A DNA stretch of 64,000 nt from an uncultured Woeseia sp. (GTDB lineage: Bacteria > Pseudomonadota > Gammaproteobacteria > Steroidobacterales > Woeseiaceae). The position numbers were made by a program, and so were the translations under genes. How positions within the stretch are numbered: the stretch's first letter is position 1; each line of letters opens with the position of its first letter. Under the pieces are notes generated by a model. It searched no databases. It was not told the origin of the DNA and saw only the letters and a list, made by a program, of their open reading frames with translations. The stretch lies in assembly GCA_937925605.1 (NCBI GenBank), contig CALALV010000003.1, positions 5,552-69,551 of the forward strand. Reading direction: 5' to 3'. Of this stretch, positions 9,433 through 18,540 are shown one piece after another.

Positions 9433-9924
9433 TCAGGGACGCCACGGCTCCGCTTTCGCGATGCCGTCGAGCGCCGCGCTACGCCCGACCGGATCGAGAC
9501 GCTCCAGCGGCAGGTCGACCAGCCGTCGTACACGCCGCCTGAGCACGTCGAATGCGCCCGCGAAGGCCGTGTCCGGGTCGGCGTCCCCGGCAGGGTCCGG
9601 GATCCCCCAGTGCGCCTTCGTCCCCTCGCCGGGAAACAGCGGGCAGCGTTCGCCGGCGGCGCTGTCGCAGACGGTGATGACCAGGTCGATGCGCGGACCG
9701 TCGGCGAACTCGTCCCAGCTCTTCGAGCGCAGGCCGTCCGTCGCGATGCCTGCACGGCGAAGCGCGGCCAGCGCATGCGGGTTGGGCTGCCCGGTCGGGT
9801 GGCTGCCGGCTGACAGGCCGCGGAAGCGGGGCGTGCCCAGGGCATTGAGCAGCGCCTCGGCGAGTATGCTGCGCGCCGAGTTGCCGGTGCACAGGAACAG
9901 GACCGTAATCGGGGTGGCATTCAT
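9433..9924 (-). CDS. Low-molecular-weight tyrosine phosphatase fold, arsenate reductase-like
   Basis: The 163-residue protein carries the P-loop C12-TGNSA-R18-S near its N-terminus and the general-acid loop IPDPAGD near 110, as in ArsC enzymes of the thioredoxin-coupled class and LMW-PTPs. Additional Cys residues (TVCDSAAGERCPLFPG) match the arsenate-reductase branch, where they form the redox relay. It may reduce arsenate or dephosphorylate a protein. No ars genes flank it, so the arsenate role is inferred from family resemblance only. Confidence 0.85.
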   Translation of the reverse strand: MNATPITVLFLCTGNSARSILAEALLNALGTPRFRGLSAGSHPTGQPNPHALAALRRAGIATDGLRSKSWDEFADGPRIDLVITVCDSAAGERCPLFPGEGTKAHWGIPDPAGDADPDTAFAGAFDVLRRRVRRLVDLPLERLDPVGRSAALDGIAKAEPWRP

Positions 9925-9966
9925 CCCGGCAGGATAGCAGCCCGCTGGTGACAGTGGCGTTGCGCG

Positions 9967-11889
9967 TCAGCCGGCGACCGCGGCGTCGACATAAGCGGCG
10001 CGGTCGTTGGCGGCGTCGTGCGCCATCGACTTGACGTTATACATCGCCTGGTCGGCGACCGATACGAGCTCCCACAGCTCGGCACCGTGCTGAGGCATCA
10101 GCGCGATGCCGACGCTCGCCGCGCAGTCGATCTCCTGCCCGGCAATGATATAGGCCTCCGAGGCCGTCTCTACCAGGCGCGAGGCCACGTGCTTCGCGTC
10201 GTCCACCGATACGTCCGGCAACACGATCGCGAACTCGTCGCCGCCGAGTCGTGCCAGCACGTCCTCCGGGCGCAGGCAGTACTCCAGTCGGTGGCCGAAA
10301 GCCTTCAGCAGCGCATCGCCGGCCTGGTGGCCGAAGCGGTCGTTGATAGACTTGAACTGGTTCAGGTCGAGATACAGCACGGCCGCGCGCGAGCAGCCTG
10401 CGATGCAGGCTGTCGCCTCTTTCTCGAATCCACGACGATTGAGCACGCCGGTCAGCGGGTCGCGCAGCGCATCCTGCAGGATCTTGTTCTCGTTCTGCTT
10501 GCGCTGGGTGATGTCGATCAGCGTTACCGAGAAATCCGTGCCCACCGGCTCGCCGACCACGCGCAGCCAGCACTCGGCGTCGCCGTTCTCGACCTGCGTT
10601 TCGTAGCTGACGCTGCTGTCGGCATGATCCTCCCGGTCAAAGCGTGCGAGCAACCGCGCAGGCTCCAGCAGCTCGAGCTTCTCCAGCGGCATGCCGATCA
10701 GGCTGGCGCCGCCGGTTTGCAGGTAGCGTTCCGCGGCGCGGTTCGCAAAGGTGCAGCGGTAGCGCCGCTCGCTGTCGCGGTCGTCGCGCGCGAAGCGCAG
10801 GATGCCGTTCGAGGAGTTCTCGACCAGCGAGCGGATCAGGTGCTCGCTGTCGGCAAGCGCGCGCAGCGCGCGCTTGCGCTGGGTCACGTCGCGACACACG
10901 AGCAGTGTGCCCTGCTCCTGGCCCGACGGGCCCTTCACCGGCGCCGTGTAGACCTCGAAGTAGCGGTCGCGCCGCATGCGCACCGTGTCGGCCAGGTCGT
11001 CGTCCTGCAGGTAGTCGCGGAAAACGGCTGCCTCCGGGATGTCGTTCCACAGGTGCTTGCCCGCGAGCTCGCGCTCCGTGCCCTCGAGGAGCTCCTGTGC
11101 AGGGCGATTGGCGCTGATAATACGCTGCTCGCGGTCGAGCACGATGATCGGGTCACGTATGTGATCGAGCAGCGTCTGGTACGCGAGCGGACTGAAATCG
11201 TAAACCCTGAGGCGGACGGACAGCCACCAGTACAGCGGCAGCAGCAGCGTCAGCGTCAGCGACGTGAACGGGAAGTCGTAGGGACCGAGCTCCAGGTAGG
11301 TGTTGCCGAAGCTGACCAGCAGCGGCAGCACCGCGGCCAGCAGGAACAGCTTCACCTTTGGCCGGTGTGCCAGCGCGATGTTCGGCAGGCGGCTCGCGAG
11401 CGCGACGACCGAGTAGCCGAACAGCGCGTACGCGTAGGGTGCGTGCACCCAGGAAAACCACTCGTGCTCGACCGCGTCGGTGAAACGGATCCCGTCGCCG
11501 GTGACCTCGACCGCCCAGACCAGGTTGTGCAGCGGGTTCGTAATCGCCAGCAGCACCGTTGCGACCGGGATCACCGACAGCAGCACGACGAGTCCGCGCG
11601 CTGGCGGCCCCGCCGTGTAGTAGCGATAGATGCTGAACAGCGCGACCGGCACGAAGCCAGCGCCGCAGAACGTGAGCACGCGGCCGATGCCGTACAGGTT
11701 CGGGTCGCGCGTGCCGAACGCGAACGCGGAACCGAGGATCATGATGCCGACCATGAACAGGAAGTACGAGATCGTCGGGTTTGCCGTTTCGTCCCCGTCG
11801 CGCATGACCCGGATCGCCAGCCACAGGTACATGGCCCCGGCGAAGCCGAAGGTCGTCGGCAGCAGCGTGGCGAGGGCCTCGAGCGTCAT
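9967..11889 (-). CDS. Membrane 7TM-PAS-PAS diguanylate cyclase
   Basis: The 640-residue protein begins with about seven hydrophobic helices (residues 1-230, like the histidine-kinase N-terminal 7TM domain). PAS domains follow at about 240-345 (IIVLDREQRIISANRPAQELL) and 350-460, then a GGDEF domain at about 470-635. The active site is intact (ARLGGDEFAIVL), and an RPED motif lies exactly five residues before it, so the product-inhibition I-site is also present. It should make cyclic-di-GMP in response to a membrane or ligand signal. It is a single gene with no EAL domain. Confidence 0.92.
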   Translation of the reverse strand: MTLEALATLLPTTFGFAGAMYLWLAIRVMRDGDETANPTISYFLFMVGIMILGSAFAFGTRDPNLYGIGRVLTFCGAGFVPVALFSIYRYYTAGPPARGLVVLLSVIPVATVLLAITNPLHNLVWAVEVTGDGIRFTDAVEHEWFSWVHAPYAYALFGYSVVALASRLPNIALAHRPKVKLFLLAAVLPLLVSFGNTYLELGPYDFPFTSLTLTLLLPLYWWLSVRLRVYDFSPLAYQTLLDHIRDPIIVLDREQRIISANRPAQELLEGTERELAGKHLWNDIPEAAVFRDYLQDDDLADTVRMRRDRYFEVYTAPVKGPSGQEQGTLLVCRDVTQRKRALRALADSEHLIRSLVENSSNGILRFARDDRDSERRYRCTFANRAAERYLQTGGASLIGMPLEKLELLEPARLLARFDREDHADSSVSYETQVENGDAECWLRVVGEPVGTDFSVTLIDITQRKQNENKILQDALRDPLTGVLNRRGFEKEATACIAGCSRAAVLYLDLNQFKSINDRFGHQAGDALLKAFGHRLEYCLRPEDVLARLGGDEFAIVLPDVSVDDAKHVASRLVETASEAYIIAGQEIDCAASVGIALMPQHGAELWELVSVADQAMYNVKSMAHDAANDRAAYVDAAVAG

Positions 11890-12003
11890 GCGCCCTCCCC
11901 CGCCGGAAAGGCGAGACCGGTATGCATCCGGGAAGTCTAGCGGCTGCGCTGTCGCGGGTATGCGACGCAGGCCGCATTACGGTAAAACGGCGGCCGGGCG
12001 GGC

Positions 12004-13140
12004 CTACAGGGCGTCGCGGGTGTCCTCGACCAGCGTGTCGACCACGGCCTGCAGGCACTGCTGCGGATCCTTGCCGGCGGCCGCGGCGAGTTCGTGCGCC
12101 CGCAGCTGGCGATGGGCGCTGGTGCCGCGGCTCAGGATGTCGCGGACCGAGGCAACCTCGGCCTCGCAACCGAGTGCCGCGGCGTCCTCGGCCGTCAGCT
12201 CGAGAATCTCTTCCAGCAGGTCCGCGAACGGCACCAGCTCGCCCTTCGCGAAGTCGATCATGCCCTCGTCGAAGCTGTAGCGCATCGCGCGCCAGCGGTT
12301 CTCGCGAATCAGCATCGGCGTGTACTCGCGCCAGCGCTGGTTGCGCAGGCGCAGCCGGTAGAGCATGCGCAGCAGGCACAGCAGCAGCGCCGCGAGCGCG
12401 ATGGCGTCGTCGAGGCGGGTGCAGACGTCCATGATGCGCGTCTCGAGCGTGGGGAAACGGCCGCTAGGGCGCAGGTCCCACCAGATCTTGGTCGAGTCCT
12501 CGATCATGCCGGCGTTGATCAGGATGTCGACGTGCCGCTGGTACTCGGCGTAACTCTGGAAGCGTTCGGGAATGCCGGTGCGCGGCAGCGCGTCGAAGAT
12601 GGTCAGGCGATAGCTGCGCAGGCCGGTGTCCCGGCCCTCCCAGAACGGCGACGAGCAGGACAGCGCCAGCAGGTGCGGCAGGAAGTAGCTCATCTGGTTC
12701 ATCAGGTCGATGCGCAGGTTGTCGTCGCCGATGCCGACATGCACGTGCATGCCGCAAATCACCATGCGCCGCGCCGCGCCGGCCATCTCGTTGGTCAGGG
12801 CCTCGTAGCGGTCCTTCTCGGTGTGCTTCTGTTCCGCCCAGCGGCTGAACGGGTGCGTCGAGGCGGCAATGGGCGCGAGCCCGTGGCGATCCGCGACGCC
12901 AATGATCGCGCGGCGCAGCCGCGCCAGGTCGGCACGCGCTTCCTGGACGTTGGCACAGACCCGGGTGCCGACCTCGACCTGCGAGCGCAGCAGTTCGGTC
13001 GTGACCTGGCTGCCGCATTCCGCCTCGCAGTCGCTGAGAAAGGACTCCGGCGGATCTATGACCAGGCCGCGGGTCTCCTTGTCGACGAGCAGGTACTCCT
13101 CCTCCACGCCTATCGTGAATTCCGGGTGCCTTCGGATCAT
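12004..13140 (-). CDS. Carboxylate-amine ligase of the YbdK / glutamate-cysteine ligase 2 family
   Basis: The start chosen is the ATG at 13140, giving MIRRHPEFTIGVEEEYLLVD, because the family begins at this conserved strand; the frame is open further upstream. The 378-residue length matches the GCS2 family (about 370). GVEEEYLLVD, CGMHVHVGI and ENRWRAMRYSFD are family-typical. Members ligate glutamate to an amine (weak gamma-glutamylcysteine synthesis in YbdK). It is next to an N-formylglutamate amidohydrolase-like gene in the same orientation, and the two families are often paired. The substrate is unknown. Confidence 0.9.
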   Translation of the reverse strand: MIRRHPEFTIGVEEEYLLVDKETRGLVIDPPESFLSDCEAECGSQVTTELLRSQVEVGTRVCANVQEARADLARLRRAIIGVADRHGLAPIAASTHPFSRWAEQKHTEKDRYEALTNEMAGAARRMVICGMHVHVGIGDDNLRIDLMNQMSYFLPHLLALSCSSPFWEGRDTGLRSYRLTIFDALPRTGIPERFQSYAEYQRHVDILINAGMIEDSTKIWWDLRPSGRFPTLETRIMDVCTRLDDAIALAALLLCLLRMLYRLRLRNQRWREYTPMLIRENRWRAMRYSFDEGMIDFAKGELVPFADLLEEILELTAEDAAALGCEAEVASVRDILSRGTSAHRQLRAHELAAAAGKDPQQCLQAVVDTLVEDTRDAL

Positions 13141-13192
13141 CCCCACTCTCCCCTGTTGCGTGCTCGCTCGGTCCACGGCCGGCCGCCTGCGT

Positions 13193-14014
13193 TCAGGCGG
13201 ACGCGGCCGGCGCCTTCCTGCCCTCGAGGTAGGCCGGCAGGCCGGCCACGAGCGGCTCGAACGCGTCGGCCAGCCGGGCGACGCCGGCATCGTCGTCGAT
13301 CAGGTCCTGGCGCACCTCGATGCCGGCGTGCGGCAGGCCATTCGCCTCGGCATGATGGTCGATCGTGAAATCCTGCGGCGCGCGCCCCGAGTAAGGTTCG
13401 TTGTCGCCGACCAGGTAGCCGGCATCGCCGAGAGGGCCGATCAGCGCGTCCGGCACGCGCGGGTCCTTGTCCCAGAGTATGCCGATCTGCCAGGGGCGGG
13501 AGACGCCGTTCAGCACCGGCGTGAAACTGTGGATCGCGAGCACGGCCGGCGCGGCGCGCGCGGTGACCAGGCGCTCTATCTGCGCGGCGATTGCCTCGTG
13601 GTAGGGCCAGTAGATCGCTGCGGCGCGTGCGTCCTTCTCGGCACGGCTCAGACCGCGGTTGCCGGTGATGACGACGCCGTCGCCGTACTCGAGAAACGCC
13701 TGCGGGTCGAGCAGTTGCCGGTTGCAGTCGATGACGAGCCGCGAATAGCCGCACAGCACCGCGGTCACGCCGAGGCGCTCGGCGAGCGTGCGCGTCAGCG
13801 CGCCGGCGCCGATGTCCCAGGCGAGGTGACAGCGCAGCGCGGCAGGGTCGAGGCCGAGGTCACCGAGCGCCGCGGGGAAGACGCGGCTGGCATGGTCGCA
13901 GACGAGCAGCAGCGGGTCGGTAGCGTCGGGGTTCAGTACTTCGAAAGCGGGGGGCTCGCCGGGGGCGAGCAGCGATGGCGCGGTGTCGGGACTGGGCCTC
14001 TGGTCGTTGCTCAT
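13193..14014 (-). CDS. N-formylglutamate amidohydrolase family protein
   Basis: The 273-residue protein shows the family landmarks LLLVCDHASRVFP, HLAWDIGAG, YSRLVIDCNR, LAIHSFTPVLNG and DHHAEANGLPHAGIEVRQDLI, which contain the probable metal ligands. The reference reaction removes the formyl group from N-formyl-glutamate in histidine breakdown. No hut genes are nearby, so a related deacylation linked to the adjacent glutamate-amine ligase is equally possible. It lies 52 bases upstream of the ligase in the same direction, probably one transcript. Confidence 0.88.
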   Translation of the reverse strand: MSNDQRPSPDTAPSLLAPGEPPAFEVLNPDATDPLLLVCDHASRVFPAALGDLGLDPAALRCHLAWDIGAGALTRTLAERLGVTAVLCGYSRLVIDCNRQLLDPQAFLEYGDGVVITGNRGLSRAEKDARAAAIYWPYHEAIAAQIERLVTARAAPAVLAIHSFTPVLNGVSRPWQIGILWDKDPRVPDALIGPLGDAGYLVGDNEPYSGRAPQDFTIDHHAEANGLPHAGIEVRQDLIDDDAGVARLADAFEPLVAGLPAYLEGRKAPAASA

Positions 14015-14107
14015 TGCCTTGCGGGTCCGGTGCGGGCTGCCAGTGTAACCCAGCCGCAGACGGCCGTCATCGCGGCGCGCCGCGCCGCGTGACGGCCTGG
14101 CCGTGGC

Positions 14108-17100
14108 TCAGGCGAGCAGCGGAGCGACCCGCCGGTTCTTCGACCAGGCCTCGAAGGAATCGACCGAGGTCGGCCTTGCGATGAAATAGCCCTGCGCGAA
14201 GGACACGCCGAGCTCCGCCAGCTTATCCATCACCTCGCGGTTCTCGACCCGCTCCGCGATGGTCTCTATCCCCATCGCGCGGCCGACCTGGTTGATCGCC
14301 TGCACCATGCTTTCGTCGACGCTGTTGTCGACGACGTGCCGGATGAACTGGCCGTCGATCTTGATGTAGTCGACCGGCAGGTTCTTCAGGTAGGTGAAGG
14401 ACGACAGGCCGCTGCCGAAGTCGTCGAGCGAGAACTTGCAGCCCAGCTGCTTCAGCGCCTGCATGAAGTGCACGACCCGCGACAGGTTGGAAATCGCCGC
14501 GGTCTCGGTGATCTCGAAGCAGATCGCCCCGGGCGGCAACTGCTGCTGCTTCAGCTCCTCGATGACGTACTCGAGGAAGCGGTCCTCGCTGAGCGACGTG
14601 CCGGACAGGTTGATCGCCAGCGTGTAGCGCGCCGCCTCCCCGGGCTCGCGGTCGGCGAGCTTGGACAGGGCCTCGCGCACCACCCAGCGATCCAGCGTCG
14701 ACATCAGGTTGTAGCGCTCGGCTGCCGGGATGAACTGGTCGGGCTGTACCAGTTCCCCGGACTCGTCGCGCATACGCAGCAGCAGCTCGTAGTGGCCCGG
14801 TGCGCCTTCGCGGTGCCCGCCGATGCCGATGATAGGCTGGTAGTACAGCTCCAGGCGGCCGTCTTCCACCGCGCTGGTGATGCGCGATACCCACTTCATC
14901 TCCTCGTGGCGCACCGACGCGTCGCTGTCGCGGTACAGGTGGATCTGGTTGCGCCCCATGTCCTTCGCCGAGTAGCAGGCGACGTCGGCCGAACTCATGA
15001 CGCTGGCAACAGACGGGCTCTCCCGATTGACGACGACGATGCCGATCGAGCAGCGCACGTTCGTGAACGCCTCCTGCCAGGTGAAGCGGTGATTCTCGAT
15101 TGCATCGCGAATCGATTCGGCGACTTCCGTCGCGCGCTCCTCGTCGCAGCGCTCGAGCAGCACGCCGAACTCGTCGCCGCCGAGCCGGGCGAGTATGTCG
15201 GTCGAGCGAATGTTGGCCTGGATGATCTCGGTGACCTGCAGCAGCAGCTCGTCGCCGGCCGTATGCCCGAACGTGTCGTTGACGACCTTGAACTGGTCGA
15301 GGTCGACGTACAGCACACCGTGGGTCAGCGACGGGTTCGAAGCCGTGCTCTCGAGCGCGGCCACCAGCTGGTTCTCGAATTCGCGGCGGTTGATCAGGCC
15401 GGTCACGGCATCGTGCGAGGCCTGGTAGGACAGCTGCCGGAACAGGCGGGTCTCCTTGCTGACGTCGTGGAAGACCATCACGGCGCCGATGATGTTGCCG
15501 ATGCGGTCGCGGATCGGCGCCGCCGAGTCCTGTATCGGTATCTCCTGGCCCTGCTTCGCGATCAGCACCGAGTTCTCGGCGAGCGCGATGACCCGTCCTT
15601 CCCGCAGGCAGCGCGTGACCGGGTTGTCGACGGAGCTGCGGGTATGCTCGTTGACGATCGTCATGATGTCTTCGATCGGCTTGCCGCGCGCCGTGCGCAG
15701 GTCCCAGCCGGTCAGGTCCTGCGCGACCGGGTTGATGTAGTCGATGCAGCCCTCCGCATCGGTCGTGATGACGCCGTCGCCGATCGACTGCAGGGTCACC
15801 TGCGCGCGCTCCTTCTCCTCGAACACGCGCGTCTCGGCAATCTTGCGATCCGTGATGTCGGTAATCGTCCCCTCGTGCGCGACGATGCGTCCGTCGCGGT
15901 CGTAAATCGCGCGCGAATTCTCGAGCACGACGATCTCGCGGCCGTCCTTGCGCCGCAGGCGGTATTCGAAATTCCGCACGAAACCCTGGGCCTCGAGGCG
16001 CGCGAACACGCGCTCGCGGTCGATCGGGTTCACGTACAGCATCGGCGTGCGGCCCGCGCCCTTCAGTTCCTCGGCGCTCTCGTAGCCGAGCATCTCGACC
16101 AGCGCCGGGTTCACCGTGATGATGTCGCCCTCGCGCGAGGTGATATAGACGCCGTCCACGACGTTTTCGAACAGGCCGCGGTAGCGCGACTCGGACGAAC
16201 GCAGCTTGTCCTCGTCGAGCTGGCGCTTGATCGCGATGCCGGCGAGCTTGGCCATGCGCCCGAGTTTGTCGAGTTCGTCGGTCGTCGGCTGCCGCGGCTG
16301 GTCGAGGTAGGCGTCGAAGGTACCGATCACGTCGTCCGCGTCCGCGAACAGCGGGAAGGACCAGCAGGCGCGCAGGCCCTGCGTGGCAGCGGCCTTGCCC
16401 CACGCGGCCCAGGCCGGGTCGGCGGCGATGTCCGCGACGATAGCCTCGCGGCCGCGCTTCGCGGCCACGCCGCAGGCCAGGCTGTCCTCGGCGACGCGGA
16501 CGCGGTCGAGTTCCACGCGGAACGCGTCCGGCAGGCTCGGTCCTTCCTCGACCGAGAGCGTCCGCTGCTGCGGGTCGAGCAGCATCACCGCGGTGCGCAT
16601 GCCGCGCGTTATGCGCTCCGAGCAACGGCAGATCGAGCGCAGCGTGCGGTCGAGCGGCATATTGCCGGCGATCATCTCGAGTATCTTGTTCTGCGCGTAC
16701 GCCAGTTCCTCGTTGCGCTTGCGCTCGGTGATGTCCGTGATCGAGACCCGGATCAGCCTGCGGTTGCCGGCGGGCAGCCGGCTGAAGCGCACCTCGCAGG
16801 GTATCTCGCGGCCCTGCGCGTCGCGGTGCAGCCATTCGAAGGTCGGATGCTCGCCGTTCAGCGCACGGTCGACGTAGCCGCGGCGCACGCCGAATGAAGG
16901 CGTGCCGTCCGGCTGCATGCGCGGGCTGATCGCCTCGGGCCCGACCGACAGCAGGCGCGCGCGGGACAGGTTGAACAGCTGGCAGGCATTGTCGTTCGCG
17001 TCGCAGAAGTGGCCCTCGTCGACGTCGAGTACGACGATGGCTTCCGGGGCGTTCTCGACCAGCGCCCGGTAGCGCTCCTCGTTCTCGCGCAGCGCGCGTT

Positions 17101-17620
17101 CGGCATCGTGCCGGTCCGTGACGTCCCGCAGGCTGATGACGAACACGTCCTCGTCGACGGACGCGAGCCGTGTCGCGTTGATCTCGGCGATGAAGCGCCG
17201 GCCGTTCGCCGACAGGGCGTCGACCTCGCCGGAATGGAACTCGATGTGCGTGTCGTCGAGGTTCGACATGAACGGCTCGAGAAATTGCGCGAGCCGCACG
17301 CTGCTGCACTCCGGCAGCAGTCGCTCCAGGCGCGAGCCGATCAGCTGCTCCTTGGGCAGGCCGAAGTAACGGGTGCAGACCTTGTTGCAGTTGCGAATCG
17401 TGCCGTTGGCCGAGACCGACAGCAGCGCCTCGGTGACGCTGTCGAAAATGACCTCGATCGGGGTCAGCGCCGGCAAGGACTGGGTCAGCGAGCGGCTGAC
17501 CAGCGACTCGAGCCTCGCATAGTGCTGGTCCAGCAGGCGAACGACGGAACCGAGATCCGCCGCGTCCCTGCGCGCACCTGGCTGTTCTTGTTGTTTTTCT
17601 GGCCGCCCGTCGCTATCCAT
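14108..17620 (-). CDS. Multi-sensor PAS/GAF GGDEF-EAL cyclic-di-GMP enzyme
   Basis: This 1170-residue protein has PAS domains (about 50-170 and 175-300), a GAF domain (about 310-455), two further PAS domains (about 465-590 and 600-715), a GGDEF domain (about 725-885) and an EAL domain (about 905-1155). The cyclase motif is intact (ARLGGDEFGVLL, with RSTD at the I-site spacing). The EAL domain has its motif as ELL (YELLLRM) but keeps the catalytic asparagine (INLSGTSL), EITET, DDFGSGLSSF, KIDGQFI and ETIAERVE, so hydrolysis is plausible. There are no membrane segments. It is probably bifunctional, with output set by the sensor modules. Confidence 0.93.
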   Translation of the reverse strand: MDSDGRPEKQQEQPGARRDAADLGSVVRLLDQHYARLESLVSRSLTQSLPALTPIEVIFDSVTEALLSVSANGTIRNCNKVCTRYFGLPKEQLIGSRLERLLPECSSVRLAQFLEPFMSNLDDTHIEFHSGEVDALSANGRRFIAEINATRLASVDEDVFVISLRDVTDRHDAERALRENEERYRALVENAPEAIVVLDVDEGHFCDANDNACQLFNLSRARLLSVGPEAISPRMQPDGTPSFGVRRGYVDRALNGEHPTFEWLHRDAQGREIPCEVRFSRLPAGNRRLIRVSITDITERKRNEELAYAQNKILEMIAGNMPLDRTLRSICRCSERITRGMRTAVMLLDPQQRTLSVEEGPSLPDAFRVELDRVRVAEDSLACGVAAKRGREAIVADIAADPAWAAWGKAAATQGLRACWSFPLFADADDVIGTFDAYLDQPRQPTTDELDKLGRMAKLAGIAIKRQLDEDKLRSSESRYRGLFENVVDGVYITSREGDIITVNPALVEMLGYESAEELKGAGRTPMLYVNPIDRERVFARLEAQGFVRNFEYRLRRKDGREIVVLENSRAIYDRDGRIVAHEGTITDITDRKIAETRVFEEKERAQVTLQSIGDGVITTDAEGCIDYINPVAQDLTGWDLRTARGKPIEDIMTIVNEHTRSSVDNPVTRCLREGRVIALAENSVLIAKQGQEIPIQDSAAPIRDRIGNIIGAVMVFHDVSKETRLFRQLSYQASHDAVTGLINRREFENQLVAALESTASNPSLTHGVLYVDLDQFKVVNDTFGHTAGDELLLQVTEIIQANIRSTDILARLGGDEFGVLLERCDEERATEVAESIRDAIENHRFTWQEAFTNVRCSIGIVVVNRESPSVASVMSSADVACYSAKDMGRNQIHLYRDSDASVRHEEMKWVSRITSAVEDGRLELYYQPIIGIGGHREGAPGHYELLLRMRDESGELVQPDQFIPAAERYNLMSTLDRWVVREALSKLADREPGEAARYTLAINLSGTSLSEDRFLEYVIEELKQQQLPPGAICFEITETAAISNLSRVVHFMQALKQLGCKFSLDDFGSGLSSFTYLKNLPVDYIKIDGQFIRHVVDNSVDESMVQAINQVGRAMGIETIAERVENREVMDKLAELGVSFAQGYFIARPTSVDSFEAWSKNRRVAPLLA

Positions 17621-17946
17621 TCGCCAAGAGCCTCATCCCCGCGCCACCGCGCGCGCTGCCCTGCCTGCGCCTCCCTGGCGCCGGCAAGGCCACCGGTTGC
17701 TGCCGGCGGCGCCCGCTGGGTCGTCGCGCCGGCAATCGGGGACCACTCTATAAAGAGCGGGGAAATGCGACTGTGATGGGCTTCTCGAATCCGGAAAAAG
17801 ATTGGGAAATATTTCCCGGAATCATTTCGTTCTTATAAATTAACTAGTTACGGACACAGGCTCAGGCCGCGTCGGGCGAAAGACGGCAGGCTTATGACAA
17901 GTCGATGGTTTCCGACGGGAGCCGGCACACACTCTGCGCCCGGGCG
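17621..17946. promoter_or_regulatory. 326-base intergenic region with a perfect 14-bp palindrome
   Basis: No gene is seen between the GGDEF-EAL gene and the next lipoprotein gene. The right half is unusually AT-rich for this region and contains the perfect palindrome GGGAAATATTTCCC at 17804-17817 and TTAACTAGTTA close by. It is the upstream region of the minus-strand GGDEF-EAL gene, so a regulator-binding site or promoter is likely. Confidence 0.4.
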
Positions 17947-18510
17947 TCAGCTCTCGCCGGCCGGCATCGAGATCACGGTCTCGCCGTCCGGCCCCTGCTG
18001 CACCTCGCCGTTGACCTCCGTCTCGACGTCCGCGCGCCCGACTGCGAGCGGGATCGACATCGATTTCAGCAGCGCGCCGGCTTCGGTCGGTACTTCGGCC
18101 GTCACGTTCAGGTACAGCCGGCCTTCGCGCTGCGGGACGACCGTGACCTGGCGGCGCGCCGAGCCGGTCTCGGCATCGATGCCGAGTTCTATCTCGCGCG
18201 GCTCGTCGGCCGCGAACAGCAGGCTGTCCGGATCGTTGATCGCGTAGCTCAGGCGCAGCGGCTGCACGCCGCCGTCGGCCAAAAGCTCGATCTCGATCGC
18301 GACCGGCTGGCCTACGTAGGGCGTGCCGAGCACGCGGTAGCGGATCGTTACCGGCGCGGACGGCTTGCCGGGCGAGCGCGCGTCGCTCGCGGGCAGCACT
18401 TTCTGTCCGGCGACTGCCGCGGGCGGCGCGGCGGCGCCCCCCGGGTCGGTCTCGGCGTTGCAGGCCGCGAGCAGCGCGGCGCCGATCAAGAGGCTGATGG
18501 TGTTGTTCAT
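17947..18510 (-). CDS. Putative lipoprotein of unknown function
   Basis: The 187-residue product begins with a hydrophobic signal and the lipobox LAAC (cysteine near 17), followed by an Ala/Pro-rich linker. The remainder is beta-strand-rich (VTIRYRVLGTPYVGQPVAIEIELL and later strands), which suggests a single immunoglobulin-like beta-sandwich. It lies directly downstream of the secreted metalloprotease gene with a 30-base gap and the same orientation, so it may be a partner or maturation factor. No family was recognised. Confidence 0.72.
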   Translation of the reverse strand: MNNTISLLIGAALLAACNAETDPGGAAAPPAAVAGQKVLPASDARSPGKPSAPVTIRYRVLGTPYVGQPVAIEIELLADGGVQPLRLSYAINDPDSLLFAADEPREIELGIDAETGSARRQVTVVPQREGRLYLNVTAEVPTEAGALLKSMSIPLAVGRADVETEVNGEVQQGPDGETVISMPAGES

Positions 18511-18540
18511 GATCTCGTGTCCACTGGCGTCATGACCCGG

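Noticed and set aside
14336..16897. A long plus-strand open frame (853 codons) across the GGDEF-EAL gene
   Set aside because: It is antisense to a gene with clear GGDEF and EAL motifs; such frames are common where the third codon position is GC-rich.
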